64,000 nucleotides of DNA from Mycobacterium sp. JS623 (GTDB taxonomy: Bacteria > Actinomycetota > Actinomycetes > Mycobacteriales > Mycobacteriaceae): assembly GCF_000328565.1 (NCBI RefSeq), contig NC_019966.1, positions 1,612,001 to 1,676,000 of the forward strand. Direction: 5' to 3'. The notes below the pieces were generated by a model that made no database searches, was not told the DNA's origin, and saw only the letters and a list, made by a program, of their open reading frames with translations. The translations under genes and the position numbers were made by a program. The first letter of the stretch is position 1, and every line of letters starts with the position of its first letter. Of this stretch, positions 57,111 through 64,000 are shown one piece after another.

Positions 57111-57818
57111 TCAGATGTAGTACTTCTCGTTGCCAGTCGGGTATCCACCTCCGGCGGTGGCGATGTGGACGTGGTCGTAGTGATTGGCGGTTTCTGAGCC
57201 CATTTCGGGCATGTACTGGCCCGACTTCGGTCCCAGGTAGATGGCATGCCGCCAGATCACGTGGTCGAGGTTCCATCGTTGCGCGTTGGCCAACGCGAAG
57301 CCGGCGATCTGGTTGCCGAGGTCGATGCCTGCTGGGGAGTCGTGGTCGGGAATCATCACATCGATCGCCAACCCGTTGGGGTGCCATTTCAGCGCGTCCT
57401 GGCGCCAGCCGCCGATCGTGGTGATCTGGGGAAATAGCACGCTGATGGCTCGTGCCACCCGAATCGTGTCGACCTGCAGCCCATTTTCGGGCGCGACGCC
57501 GGCCGGCAGCTCGAAGGGCATGGCCGTGGCCGTGGGGGCGGGCGCATTCGCCGCCAACTGCGCGGCCTCGGCGGCAGAGGCGATCTGAGGTGCGCCCGGC
57601 CAAGGTGCCGGTCCCGCTGCATCGGCGCTCGGAGCCGCCGCGCCCGGTGGTGGTGCCGGGTTCGCCGCAGCGGCGGTCGAGATCGCGGCGCAGCACGATT
57701 GCTCGGCGTGGGAAGCAGACTGTGATTCTTGCGCGTACACCATGCCGCCAGCGAGTGTCAGCGACGCGGCAAGCGCCAGCCAACGGCCACGGCCGTTAGC
57801 CAACAGGTTTCGACGCAC
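57111..57818 (-). CDS. Secreted M15/ARB_07466-like domain protein
   Basis: Exported protein of 235 residues with a signal peptide (LLANGRGRWLALAASLTLAG), an Ala-Pro-rich linker (about 35-110), and a C-terminal domain with GWRQDALKWHPNGLAIDVMI, LDHVIWRHAIYLGPK and HYDHVHIATAGG. His-x6-Asp followed by HxH is like the zinc site of D-Ala-D-Ala carboxypeptidase/VanY-type proteins and of ARB_07466-like domains common in mycobacterial secreted proteins. Enzymatic activity is not certain. The start is GTG. Confidence 0.76.
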   Translation of the reverse strand: MRRNLLANGRGRWLALAASLTLAGGMVYAQESQSASHAEQSCCAAISTAAAANPAPPPGAAAPSADAAGPAPWPGAPQIASAAEAAQLAANAPAPTATAMPFELPAGVAPENGLQVDTIRVARAISVLFPQITTIGGWRQDALKWHPNGLAIDVMIPDHDSPAGIDLGNQIAGFALANAQRWNLDHVIWRHAIYLGPKSGQYMPEMGSETANHYDHVHIATAGGGYPTGNEKYYI

Positions 57819-57891
57819 GATTTGCGATTTTACTGCGACCGTTGATGCAGTTCGTGCATCTCCAAGATTCTCGTTGAGGTTGATCCGCGGC

Positions 57892-58767
57892 TCAACGCCG
57901 AGACCAGGCAGTAATCAATGCTGGCAGCATGGCCATCCCATCTGCGGTGGCGATTTCGTTGCACAGGGTGGATTGCAGAGTCTCGAGGTCGGCGAGCCGA
58001 CCGTCAACGTCGCCGGGTCGTTCGGCGAACGGCCGCATGAGTCGCCATGAGTTAGCAACGTAGGCAGCGTGTTCGGTGTCCTCGGCGGTGCCGACCGGTG
58101 CGCTGATGGTCAGTGTCGGTGCGGCTAAGCCCGCGCGCCGGAAGAGCCGATGCAGCGTGGTACCGAACTGCGGGTCCAGCCCGGCGCCGCGGAACGCGCT
58201 TGCGATTGCCTCGGTCGCGGTCTCCCATGTTGGTAGCCACGGAACGCTGCGCGCGGCCGTCACGTCGAATTCGCAGAATGCGATTACGCCCCCGGGACGC
58301 ACCAAGGTGGCGAGCCGCCGCAAAGCCGCGACCGGGTCGGGAAGGTGCATGAGGATGAGCCGTCCGATGACCGCGTCGACGGGTTCATCGGGCGTGATGT
58401 CGTCGACGGCGCTGCGCTCGAATGAGACAGTGGTGACCCTGTTTTCGGCGGCCCGTTGACGTGCTAGTGCCACGATGTCGGGGGAGGCGTCGATCCCGAT
58501 CACCCGGCCTGTGGGTCCGACCAGGCGCGCTGCGATGAGTGATACGTCGCCGGGTCCGCACCCAATGTCCAGCACGCGCATCCCGGGCTCAAGACCCGCA
58601 ACGCGCAGCGCCTGATCGGTGGGCTGCTCGTAGAGGTGCGCCTGTAGCCGCAGCCGCTGAACTTCCGCGTCGGCGTGACCGAGCAGGTAGGACGTTGTCG
58701 TGCCAGATAGCGGGTTGCGCCCCAGCGACGCCGCGTCGAGAGCGGAGATGTCGTGGTGATCAACCAT
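57892..58767 (-). CDS. SAM-dependent methyltransferase
   Basis: Class I methyltransferase of 291 residues: VLDIGCGPGDVSLIAARLVG (motif I, about 65-80), VIGIDASPDIVALARQRAAE, VDAVIGRLILMHLPDPVAAL and RPGGVIAFCEFDVTA. It looks like the UbiE/COQ5-type small-molecule group. It overlaps the upstream gene by 8 bases and ends the four-gene operon that begins with the DUF302 gene. Confidence 0.88.
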   Translation of the reverse strand: MVDHHDISALDAASLGRNPLSGTTTSYLLGHADAEVQRLRLQAHLYEQPTDQALRVAGLEPGMRVLDIGCGPGDVSLIAARLVGPTGRVIGIDASPDIVALARQRAAENRVTTVSFERSAVDDITPDEPVDAVIGRLILMHLPDPVAALRRLATLVRPGGVIAFCEFDVTAARSVPWLPTWETATEAIASAFRGAGLDPQFGTTLHRLFRRAGLAAPTLTISAPVGTAEDTEHAAYVANSWRLMRPFAERPGDVDGRLADLETLQSTLCNEIATADGMAMLPALITAWSRR

Positions 58768-59566
58768 TGCTGTGGCCTAAGCGTTTTGCCGGGCTATTCG
58801 GTACGCGAGACGCTGACGCGTCAGCGCTAGGTGAGTACTGGACGCAGACCAAGGAAACATCGACGGTGATGATCGCGAGGCGTTGGTCAGCGGTGCCATC
58901 TTCGCCGCGCCGGTAGATGCGGCGACGGGTTGGGAACACGAAGTTGTCGAACGTCTTGGAGTCGTCCGTGTAGTGCGCGACCGGAGCGCTGCCAGTGACA
59001 TCGGGAGCGTAGTCCATCCGGCGCAGCATGAAGTGCTCGTCGTAATAGAAGACCTGATCGGAATTGTGGTTGGCGTTGCTCGACGGAAAGTGCACTGCGA
59101 GGCGCCGCCAGGTTTCGTCGCCTTCCCGCCATGGGTCGATTTCGCTGACCTGTACGCCGGGGTAGGTGAAGCTGAACGGCTGGGTGAAGTAGTTCCAGTT
59201 TGCGGCGCTGGTGAAGTAAGCGGCCTGGATCGCATCCCACTTCGTGGTTTGCAGGTCAAACGGGGGAAAGCTCGACCGCGGATCGGTGCGCTCCTCAACG
59301 ACGGTGCCGTTACGGGTTTGGATGGCAAGCCGTTCTGGATCCACGTCGAATACTGAACAGTGATCAGGCCCAGGAAAGGCTGTCGTCGTGATGTGTTCGC
59401 GGTGGGCGTCCATCGAGACCGTCAGTGTGGACGCCAGGTTCGGCCAGCCTCTAGGTGCCCAAAATGGCCCTCCCACTGCGATTTCGGCGGTGACTGTGGT
59501 GACGTGGGTCCAGTTCGCCAGCCTGCCGTGGGCGTCCAGCACATTATCGAGAAGCTCGCTGCTCAT
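58760..59566 (-). CDS. Conserved hypothetical protein, paralogue of 35626-36345
   Basis: Protein of 268 residues starting MSSELLDNVLDAHGRLANWT; AAGGAG is 7 bases before the ATG. It shares segment order with the protein at 35626 (LDxVLxAHG, ERTDPRSSFPPF, WDAIQAAYFTSAANWNYFTQ, MLRRMDYAPDV). A C-terminal extra of about 25 residues (QYSPSADASASRVPNSP) is probably unstructured. Predicted beta-rich, no signal peptide. It lies between a hydrolase and a methyltransferase gene; function unknown. Confidence 0.72.
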   Translation of the reverse strand: MSSELLDNVLDAHGRLANWTHVTTVTAEIAVGGPFWAPRGWPNLASTLTVSMDAHREHITTTAFPGPDHCSVFDVDPERLAIQTRNGTVVEERTDPRSSFPPFDLQTTKWDAIQAAYFTSAANWNYFTQPFSFTYPGVQVSEIDPWREGDETWRRLAVHFPSSNANHNSDQVFYYDEHFMLRRMDYAPDVTGSAPVAHYTDDSKTFDNFVFPTRRRIYRRGEDGTADQRLAIITVDVSLVCVQYSPSADASASRVPNSPAKRLGHSNG

Positions 59567-59576
59567 CTGTATCTCC

Positions 59577-60482
59577 TTAATTGGGCGGTGTATTAGGGGG
59601 CGGTGTTGCAATAGTGGCAATGGATTGCTTGATGAGACCGGCGACCTCGTCGGGTTGATCCCATTGGGGCCAGTGGGATGCGCGATCGATCAGGTGCACT
59701 TCAGAGTTCGTGAATAGAGCGCTGATGTGTTGTGCCACATCAGGGGTCAGATTCGGATCATCGCAGCCGAATATCACCGACACCGGCACCTGGACGGTCT
59801 GTAGTAGGGCGGATGCGATCACAGCATCCTGCCGGTCTAGCGCCGCGGGAAGACCGCGGGTCCATGACCGGATTTCGGCGAGCGCATCGGATTGGCTGTT
59901 GTCGCCGAAAAATTGCGGCACGATTGAGCAGGCGCCGATGCCGTCTGGGGGAAGGCTGCCATCGAGGCCGAAGCGACGGCCGGTATAAGCCAATAGCCAC
60001 AACCTCTGGCTGGGGTCGTTAACGAGAGCGTCGGTTAACGGTTTCAACGCGGGATCGGCCATCAGAGCTATCATTTCGGGTAACCGAAGGTTCGGCTGAC
60101 GCCCGTAGTAAGTGTTCAGCAATACCAGCCGGGCAACGCGATCCGGGTGGGCCAAGGCGAACTCGACGGCTTCCGGTCCCGATGCGTCATGTCCGACCAG
60201 CACCGCCTGCTCGAGTTGTAGGGCGTCGCAGACGGCCAGGAGCTCTTGTTGACGGCTGATGGCGCTCGACTCTCCCGAATCGCGCCGGCTTGATCGCCCG
60301 TAGCCGATCCAGTCGAATGTCACCACCCGCTGCGGGTCGAGTGGACCGATGAGCCGGGCGTAGATACGGGAGTCGTCGGGAAATCCGTGCATCGCCACGA
60401 TCGCCGGAGTGCGGCCTGGATGGTCGCGCACATACAATTGACCACCGTCGTAGTCGAGGAGTCGTTCGGTTGGTTCATCCAT
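59577..60482 (-). CDS. Alpha/beta hydrolase with Asp nucleophile position
   Basis: Protein of 301 residues: AMHGFPDDSRIYARLIGPLD, FDWIGYGRSSRRD, VLVGHDASGPEAVEFALAHP, Asp in GCDDPNLTP and His in ASHWPQWDQP. The nucleophile elbow reads GHDASG with Asp where lipases have Ser, as in haloalkane dehalogenases and epoxide hydrolases, so that chemistry is likely. ATG 60482 was chosen since the upstream frame reads across the DUF302 gene. It is 34 bases downstream of that gene. Confidence 0.85.
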   Translation of the reverse strand: MDEPTERLLDYDGGQLYVRDHPGRTPAIVAMHGFPDDSRIYARLIGPLDPQRVVTFDWIGYGRSSRRDSGESSAISRQQELLAVCDALQLEQAVLVGHDASGPEAVEFALAHPDRVARLVLLNTYYGRQPNLRLPEMIALMADPALKPLTDALVNDPSQRLWLLAYTGRRFGLDGSLPPDGIGACSIVPQFFGDNSQSDALAEIRSWTRGLPAALDRQDAVIASALLQTVQVPVSVIFGCDDPNLTPDVAQHISALFTNSEVHLIDRASHWPQWDQPDEVAGLIKQSIATIATPPPNTPPN

Positions 60483-60516
60483 GGTGCTGGCCTTCGTTGT
60501 GGCGGCGTCGATCTCG

Positions 60517-61056
60517 TTAGGTTTGCTCGAGTTCGACGGGCACCGGCAGTATGAGTAGCGACAGCAGTTCGGCGAGCTTGGCATCGAGCAGGCGGCCCAC
60601 CTCGGTGATGCGGGGATCTCCAAAGCTGGCGAACCGTGTCGAGGGTTGGTCGATGCTGAAATGGGTTGCGCCGGAAGAATCCTCATAGATCGCGGTGCGC
60701 AGCGGGGCATAGAGCATGACCGCCGGGTTGTGGCGATACATCGTCTCCACAACCACGTTATTGCCCATCATGTAGGTCATCACTCGGGTCTTGTGCCCCA
60801 GTAGCCGCATCATCGGTGTGGGATCCAAGGACCAAAACCGCGCAAACGTGTGCGGTGTGTGTTCGGCGGTGTAGCGCACGACTTCGTCCAGGTCGCCCTT
60901 TTCCAGCAGGGCTCTCAGTTCAGCTGACCCGATATCGGGGACAAGTGTCTCGTAGCGTCGGCACAGATCGTCGAAGCCGCTATCGGAGTCGATCACCAGG
61001 CGATTGACTTGGTGAGCGACGACATGGGTGCCGGGGGGGCTGGCAACAGACGACAT
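60517..61056 (-). CDS. DUF302 family protein
   Basis: Protein of 179 residues with THVVAHQVNRLVIDSDSGFD, a TT1751-like DUF302 core (YMMGNNVVVETMYRHNPAVM, LYAPLRTAIYEDSSGATHFS, DQPSTRFASFGDPRITEVGR) and a C-terminal leucine-rich helix (LLSLLILPVPVELEQ). Function of DUF302 is unknown. It heads the operon of hydrolase, conserved protein and methyltransferase and is divergent from an HxlR regulator. Confidence 0.83.
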   Translation of the reverse strand: MSSVASPPGTHVVAHQVNRLVIDSDSGFDDLCRRYETLVPDIGSAELRALLEKGDLDEVVRYTAEHTPHTFARFWSLDPTPMMRLLGHKTRVMTYMMGNNVVVETMYRHNPAVMLYAPLRTAIYEDSSGATHFSIDQPSTRFASFGDPRITEVGRLLDAKLAELLSLLILPVPVELEQT

Positions 61057-61139
61057 CACGGATTCCCTTCTCATATTGGATTTTCTGTCCTCAGCAAGAT
61101 GGCTAGCTGAGCATGACTTTAAACTCGACGGATAACTTT

Positions 61140-61157
61140 TTCAAGTAGTAAGTTGAA
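61140..61157. promoter_or_regulatory. Inverted repeat between DUF302 and HxlR genes
   Basis: TTCAA-N8-TTGAA lies inside a longer A/T-rich stretch with AACTT and AAGTT elements (from about 61134). It overlaps where the -35 of the HxlR promoter should be, so it is a plausible HxlR operator. Confidence 0.5.
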
Positions 61158-61186
61158 TTAGTAGTCTTGCTGGTAGGGTAGGCCTT

Positions 61187-61837
61187 GTGGCCGGCCGCAA
61201 GAGCTACAACCAGACCTGCCCGATCGCCAAGGGACTCGACATCCTCGGTGAGCGGTGGACGTTGTTGATCCTGCGTGAGCTGCTTGCCGGACCGCGCCGC
61301 TACAGCGATCTGCGAACCGAGCTGCCGGGCATTGCGACCAACCTGCTGGCCGGGCGACTCAAGGAACTAGAAAATGCGGGGCTGGTCGATCGTGCCGAGT
61401 TGCCGCCGCCGATCGCTCGCACCGTTTACACGCTCAGCGACGCCGGCTGGCAGCGGGTGCTACCTGTCCTGCAGAGCGTCGCGCGATTTGGCCTTGATCG
61501 GCTTGATTCCATAGAGGATGGTCCGGTTTCGCCGCTGACTGGATTTCTCGCGTTAATTGTCGTCCCCTTCAACCCGATCAAGGCGGCTGGGTTGACTGCG
61601 GCCTACCGTGTCGAGATCGACGGCCGGCGTTTCGAAGTCGCGGTGGATCGGGGCCGTTTGGCGGCCGCTCGCGGTGAACCAGACGTGACGGTTACCGCCA
61701 GCGCCGCGGATCTCCTCACCGCGCACCTCGGCTCCACCAAAGCAAAACGCAAGGCGGCGCTGCGTCGAATCAAATTCGACGGTGAACCCGACGCCATCGA
61801 GTCGCTGCGCACCGTGTTTTCGTTGTCGGAAGACTGA
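61187..61837 (+). CDS. HxlR-type regulator with SCP2-like C-terminal domain
   Basis: Protein of 216 residues. Residues 1-100 are an HxlR winged helix with CPIAKGLDILGERWTLLILR, RYSDLRTELPGIATNLLAGR and LKELENAGLVDRAELPPPI. Residues about 130-214 (RVEIDGRRFEVAVDRGRLAA, ARGEPDVTVTASAADLLTAH) resemble a sterol-carrier-protein-2 fold, which could bind a lipid effector. GTG 61187 lies seven bases after TAGGGT (61174-61179), a -10 element, so the transcript is probably leaderless. It likely controls the divergent DUF302 operon. Confidence 0.85.
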   Translation: MAGRKSYNQTCPIAKGLDILGERWTLLILRELLAGPRRYSDLRTELPGIATNLLAGRLKELENAGLVDRAELPPPIARTVYTLSDAGWQRVLPVLQSVARFGLDRLDSIEDGPVSPLTGFLALIVVPFNPIKAAGLTAAYRVEIDGRRFEVAVDRGRLAAARGEPDVTVTASAADLLTAHLGSTKAKRKAALRRIKFDGEPDAIESLRTVFSLSED

Positions 61838-62073
61838 GCAGCACGCGACGAGGGGTGCAGGCGTCTGCGGTGTCGCATTGCGCCAGAAAGCTGGGGCCAG
61901 CTGGCCTGCGCCGCAGCAAACAGAAGCGACGAAATCAATTCGTGATGCTGAGAGCGTTCACGAATCTGATTGATTTGCAAGCATTTTGAAGGTCCGGAAT
62001 CTCAAAAATCCGATAAAGAAGCATCGCGGTGGATTTACCGCTACCGAAGCTGTCGGCCGAAAAGTGTTGCCTA

Positions 62074-62979
62074 CTAGTCTATTTCGTCCAACTGCAGGTG
62101 GGCCTCTTTGGTCAAGACGGCGCTGAGCTGGCGGGTTGCAGATGACAGCTGGTCCCCGAGACGAGTGACTGCAACGCCGCTCATGGGTTCGGCGCTGGGG
62201 ACCAGGCTGAGCATCAGGGCGATGCCTTCTGGCCCAAAAATCGGGGAGTCGATGTGGCTCACCTTGTAGGTGCCGTCGGGCGCGAGGCTGACCGGGAACC
62301 ACTGCTCCTCATGGATGAGCTCGTCGGTCAACTCTTGCGCCAGCTGGCTCAGCCGCCCGGAACGAACCTCGGCAGTACGCACGATCAGCGCAAGTTCCTG
62401 TAGACGTAAGTCAGGAAGTAGATGAAGTCCTACTGCGTACCCGCGCTGCTCGGCGTTTCCGATCGCCTTCCGGTATCGACCGCGTACGTCTGCGGGGAGG
62501 ACACCCAGCCAGCGCTCTCGGACCTCCGGGCTGGCCCAGGCGACGGTCGACGCCCCATACGGCGGCCGGTGCGGGAATTGGGTGCCGATCGGCATCGGAT
62601 GACCGCCGCCGTGACTGCTCCGGACCTGATCGACCACGGTCGAATAGTTCTCGTCCACCGAGAAGGCCACGCAGTGAGCGCCCGTTGCGGCCGACAACTC
62701 AGTCATCGCCGACCGCGCCAACACAAGTGCCGGATAGCGGCCGGACGCTTCCCGGCCGATGCGAACCAGCGCCGGGCCGAGATGGTAGGTCTTGCGAACC
62801 GGATCGCGCAGCAGCCACCCGGCCCGCAGCAATTCCGACAACATCGAGTGGCAGCTGGCCTTGTGGACGGACAAATATCGCGATACCTCGGCCAATGTCA
62901 CGCCTTGGGTCCCGTCACCCGCCAGGTGTTCGAACAGGTTCACCACCCGCTGGGTCTGTGGGGAAGGTCGGGGAGCCAT
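62074..62979 (-). CDS. IclR family regulator
   Basis: Regulator of 301 residues: HTH at 10-60 (RVVNLFEHLAGDGTQGVTLA, EVSRYLSVHKASCHSMLSEL) and the IclR effector domain (YPALVLARSAMTELSAATGA, HRPPYGASTVAWASPEVRER, AIGNAEQRGYAVGLHLL). ATG 62979 was chosen at the start of the wing domain. A perfect GGTCGCA-TAA-TGCGACC palindrome lies 8 bases upstream, in the divergent gap to the SDR gene, so it should control itself and the SDR operon. Confidence 0.87.
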   Translation of the reverse strand: MAPRPSPQTQRVVNLFEHLAGDGTQGVTLAEVSRYLSVHKASCHSMLSELLRAGWLLRDPVRKTYHLGPALVRIGREASGRYPALVLARSAMTELSAATGAHCVAFSVDENYSTVVDQVRSSHGGGHPMPIGTQFPHRPPYGASTVAWASPEVRERWLGVLPADVRGRYRKAIGNAEQRGYAVGLHLLPDLRLQELALIVRTAEVRSGRLSQLAQELTDELIHEEQWFPVSLAPDGTYKVSHIDSPIFGPEGIALMLSLVPSAEPMSGVAVTRLGDQLSSATRQLSAVLTKEAHLQLDEID

Positions 62980-62987
62980 CGACTGAT

Positions 62988-63004
62988 GGTCGCATAATGC
63001 GACC
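62988..63004. promoter_or_regulatory. Palindromic operator between IclR and SDR genes
   Basis: GGTCGCATAATGCGACC has perfect 7-base arms around TAA. A further GCGACC half-site lies at about 63021-63026, next to the SDR start. Confidence 0.8.
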
Positions 63005-63028
63005 GCTTGCGGTGTTTTAAGCGACCAT

Positions 63029-63982
63029 GTGACGATGGCCACAATGAACGACCTTCGCGGCAAGGTGGCCGTCGTAACGGGTGGCGCCGGCGGAATCGGC
63101 CGGGCCATGGGCAGGCGTTTCGGCCAAGAGGGGATGACGGTGGTGCTGGCCGACGTCCTCGCCGAACCACTCGACGAGGCGGTTCGGACACTCGCGAGCG
63201 AGGGCATCGACGTCCTCGGGGTGGTCACTGACGTCACCGACTATTGGTCGGTCGAGTCGCTCGCCAAGGCGGCGGTCGATCACTTCGGCGCAGTGCACGT
63301 CGTCTGCAACAACGCGGGCACCGGCGGGGTCTCCGAGGGGTACATGTGGGAACACGACCTCGCCGACTGGCGCTGGGGGATCGACGTCAATGTGCTCGGC
63401 GTCATCCACGGCATCAAGGCCTTCGTGCCGATCCTGCTCGAGCAGGGCGAGGGGCACGTGGTCAACACGTGCTCGGGCAACGGCGGTTTCGCACCGATCG
63501 CCCGCGGCGCGATGGGCGGCCCCGCCATGGCCGTCTACCCGATGACCAAGGCGGCGGTGCTGTGCCTGACCGAAAGTCTCTACACGCATTTGGCCATGAC
63601 GGGGACACGCGTGCGCGCGCACGTTCTCTTTCCCGGTGGCTTCCTGAACACCGGTATCTGGGAGTCGTGGCGACACCGACCGCAGCGGTACGCCGCGACA
63701 CAGGAACGCCGCACACCCGACCAGACGTTGGATGACGTTGTGGCTCGTTTCGAATCAGCCGGTGCCCGAGTCGAATTCACGCCGCTTGAGACGGTTGCCG
63801 ATCAAGTCATCGAGGGAATCCGGGCCGACAGCTTTTGGATGATGGGGCCGCCCGCACCGTCGGACGCGGTCGTGAGCAAGAAAGCTGCATCGATCCTGGC
63901 TCGCGGGGAGCCCGACTACTTGGTCGACGTCCTGAGCAAGAACGCCGAGAACGCGCTGAAAACCGAAGGAGGAAACCGGTGA
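63029..63982 (+). CDS. Short-chain dehydrogenase/reductase
   Basis: SDR of 317 residues: VAVVTGGAGGIGRAMGRRFG, VCNNAGTGGVSEGYMWEHDL, NTCSGNGGFAPIARG and the catalytic pair in YPMTKAAVLCLTESLYTHLA. Starts GTG 63029, ATG 63035 and ATG 63044 (MNDLRGK) are all possible; none has a strong Shine-Dalgarno, and the last would match the usual SDR N-terminus. The C-terminal segment (FWMMGPPAPSDAVVSKKAAS) is longer than in classical SDRs. It overlaps the next gene (GTGA). Confidence 0.85.
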   Translation: MTMATMNDLRGKVAVVTGGAGGIGRAMGRRFGQEGMTVVLADVLAEPLDEAVRTLASEGIDVLGVVTDVTDYWSVESLAKAAVDHFGAVHVVCNNAGTGGVSEGYMWEHDLADWRWGIDVNVLGVIHGIKAFVPILLEQGEGHVVNTCSGNGGFAPIARGAMGGPAMAVYPMTKAAVLCLTESLYTHLAMTGTRVRAHVLFPGGFLNTGIWESWRHRPQRYAATQERRTPDQTLDDVVARFESAGARVEFTPLETVADQVIEGIRADSFWMMGPPAPSDAVVSKKAASILARGEPDYLVDVLSKNAENALKTEGGNR

Positions 63983-64000
63983 GCACCAACGTCATTCGCT
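63979..64000 (+). CDS. Start of a gene cut by the window edge
   Basis: A GTG overlapping the SDR stop codon (GTGA), 6 bases after AAGGAGG, begins a frame reading MSTNVIR before the sequence ends. It should be the second gene of the IclR-controlled operon. The product cannot be named. Confidence 0.6.

Overview
The window looks like a stretch of a high-GC mycobacterial chromosome (Mycobacteriaceae, probably an environmental Mycobacterium/Mycolicibacterium). Pointers are: an R2-like ligand-binding oxidase whose metal and crosslink residues fall at the same numbers as in M. tuberculosis Rv0233, preceded by a TetR gene as in Rv0232-Rv0233; a Tat-exported DUF1906 protein of Rv2525c type; a hemophore-like secreted protein; an L,D-transpeptidase lipoprotein; F420-type oxidoreductases; a large arylsulfatase; remnants of WS/DGAT acyltransferases; and many GTG starts. 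No rRNA, tRNA, CRISPR array or intact insertion sequence was seen.

Layout. 0-5 kb: secreted esterase, VOC protein, then a coupled minus-strand set (thiolase-like, DUF1906, hydrolase) divergent from a DUF35 protein. 5-15 kb: hydrolase-cyclase fusion, TetR-R2lox pair with a perfect operator, Old Yellow Enzyme/TetR pair, TetR/aquaporin/secreted-peptide group sharing an operator, and a ferritin-like VIT1 protein. 15-22 kb: a PucR-type regulator and a catabolic operon (two alpha/beta hydrolases, VOC-VOC-SRPBCC fusion, Baeyer-Villiger-type monooxygenase); the same GTGTGC-N4-GCACAC palindrome precedes both. 22-28 kb: arylsulfatase, small secreted proteins, IS and repeat debris, DUF3050 protein. 28-36 kb: HxlR-controlled NTF2/LLM pair, then two copies of a divergent reductase/MarR module in which opposite partners have decayed.

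36-50 kb: two catabolic gene sets, each divergent from a paralogous XRE/MmyB-type regulator with an apparently leaderless GTG start: a five-gene hydrolase/metallo-beta-lactamase/flavin-reductase operon (36.4-41.0 kb) and a beta-oxidation-like operon (acyl-CoA dehydrogenase, CoA-transferase, enoyl-CoA hydratase, hydroxyacyl-CoA dehydrogenase, YWTD propeller; 43.9-49.2 kb). 50-54 kb: a TetR with a palindromic operator facing an acyl-CoA dehydrogenase/SDR pair that ends in a truncated WS/DGAT. 54-58 kb: secreted and cell-wall genes. 58-64 kb: an HxlR-type regulator facing a hydrolase/methyltransferase operon, and an IclR-type regulator facing an SDR operon that runs off the right edge.

Overall this is a mosaic of small regulator-plus-catabolic-operon cassettes for lipids, ketones or xenobiotics, with an unusually high load of broken genes. 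Substrates cannot be read from the sequence; functional calls are family-level and based on motif recognition without database searches.
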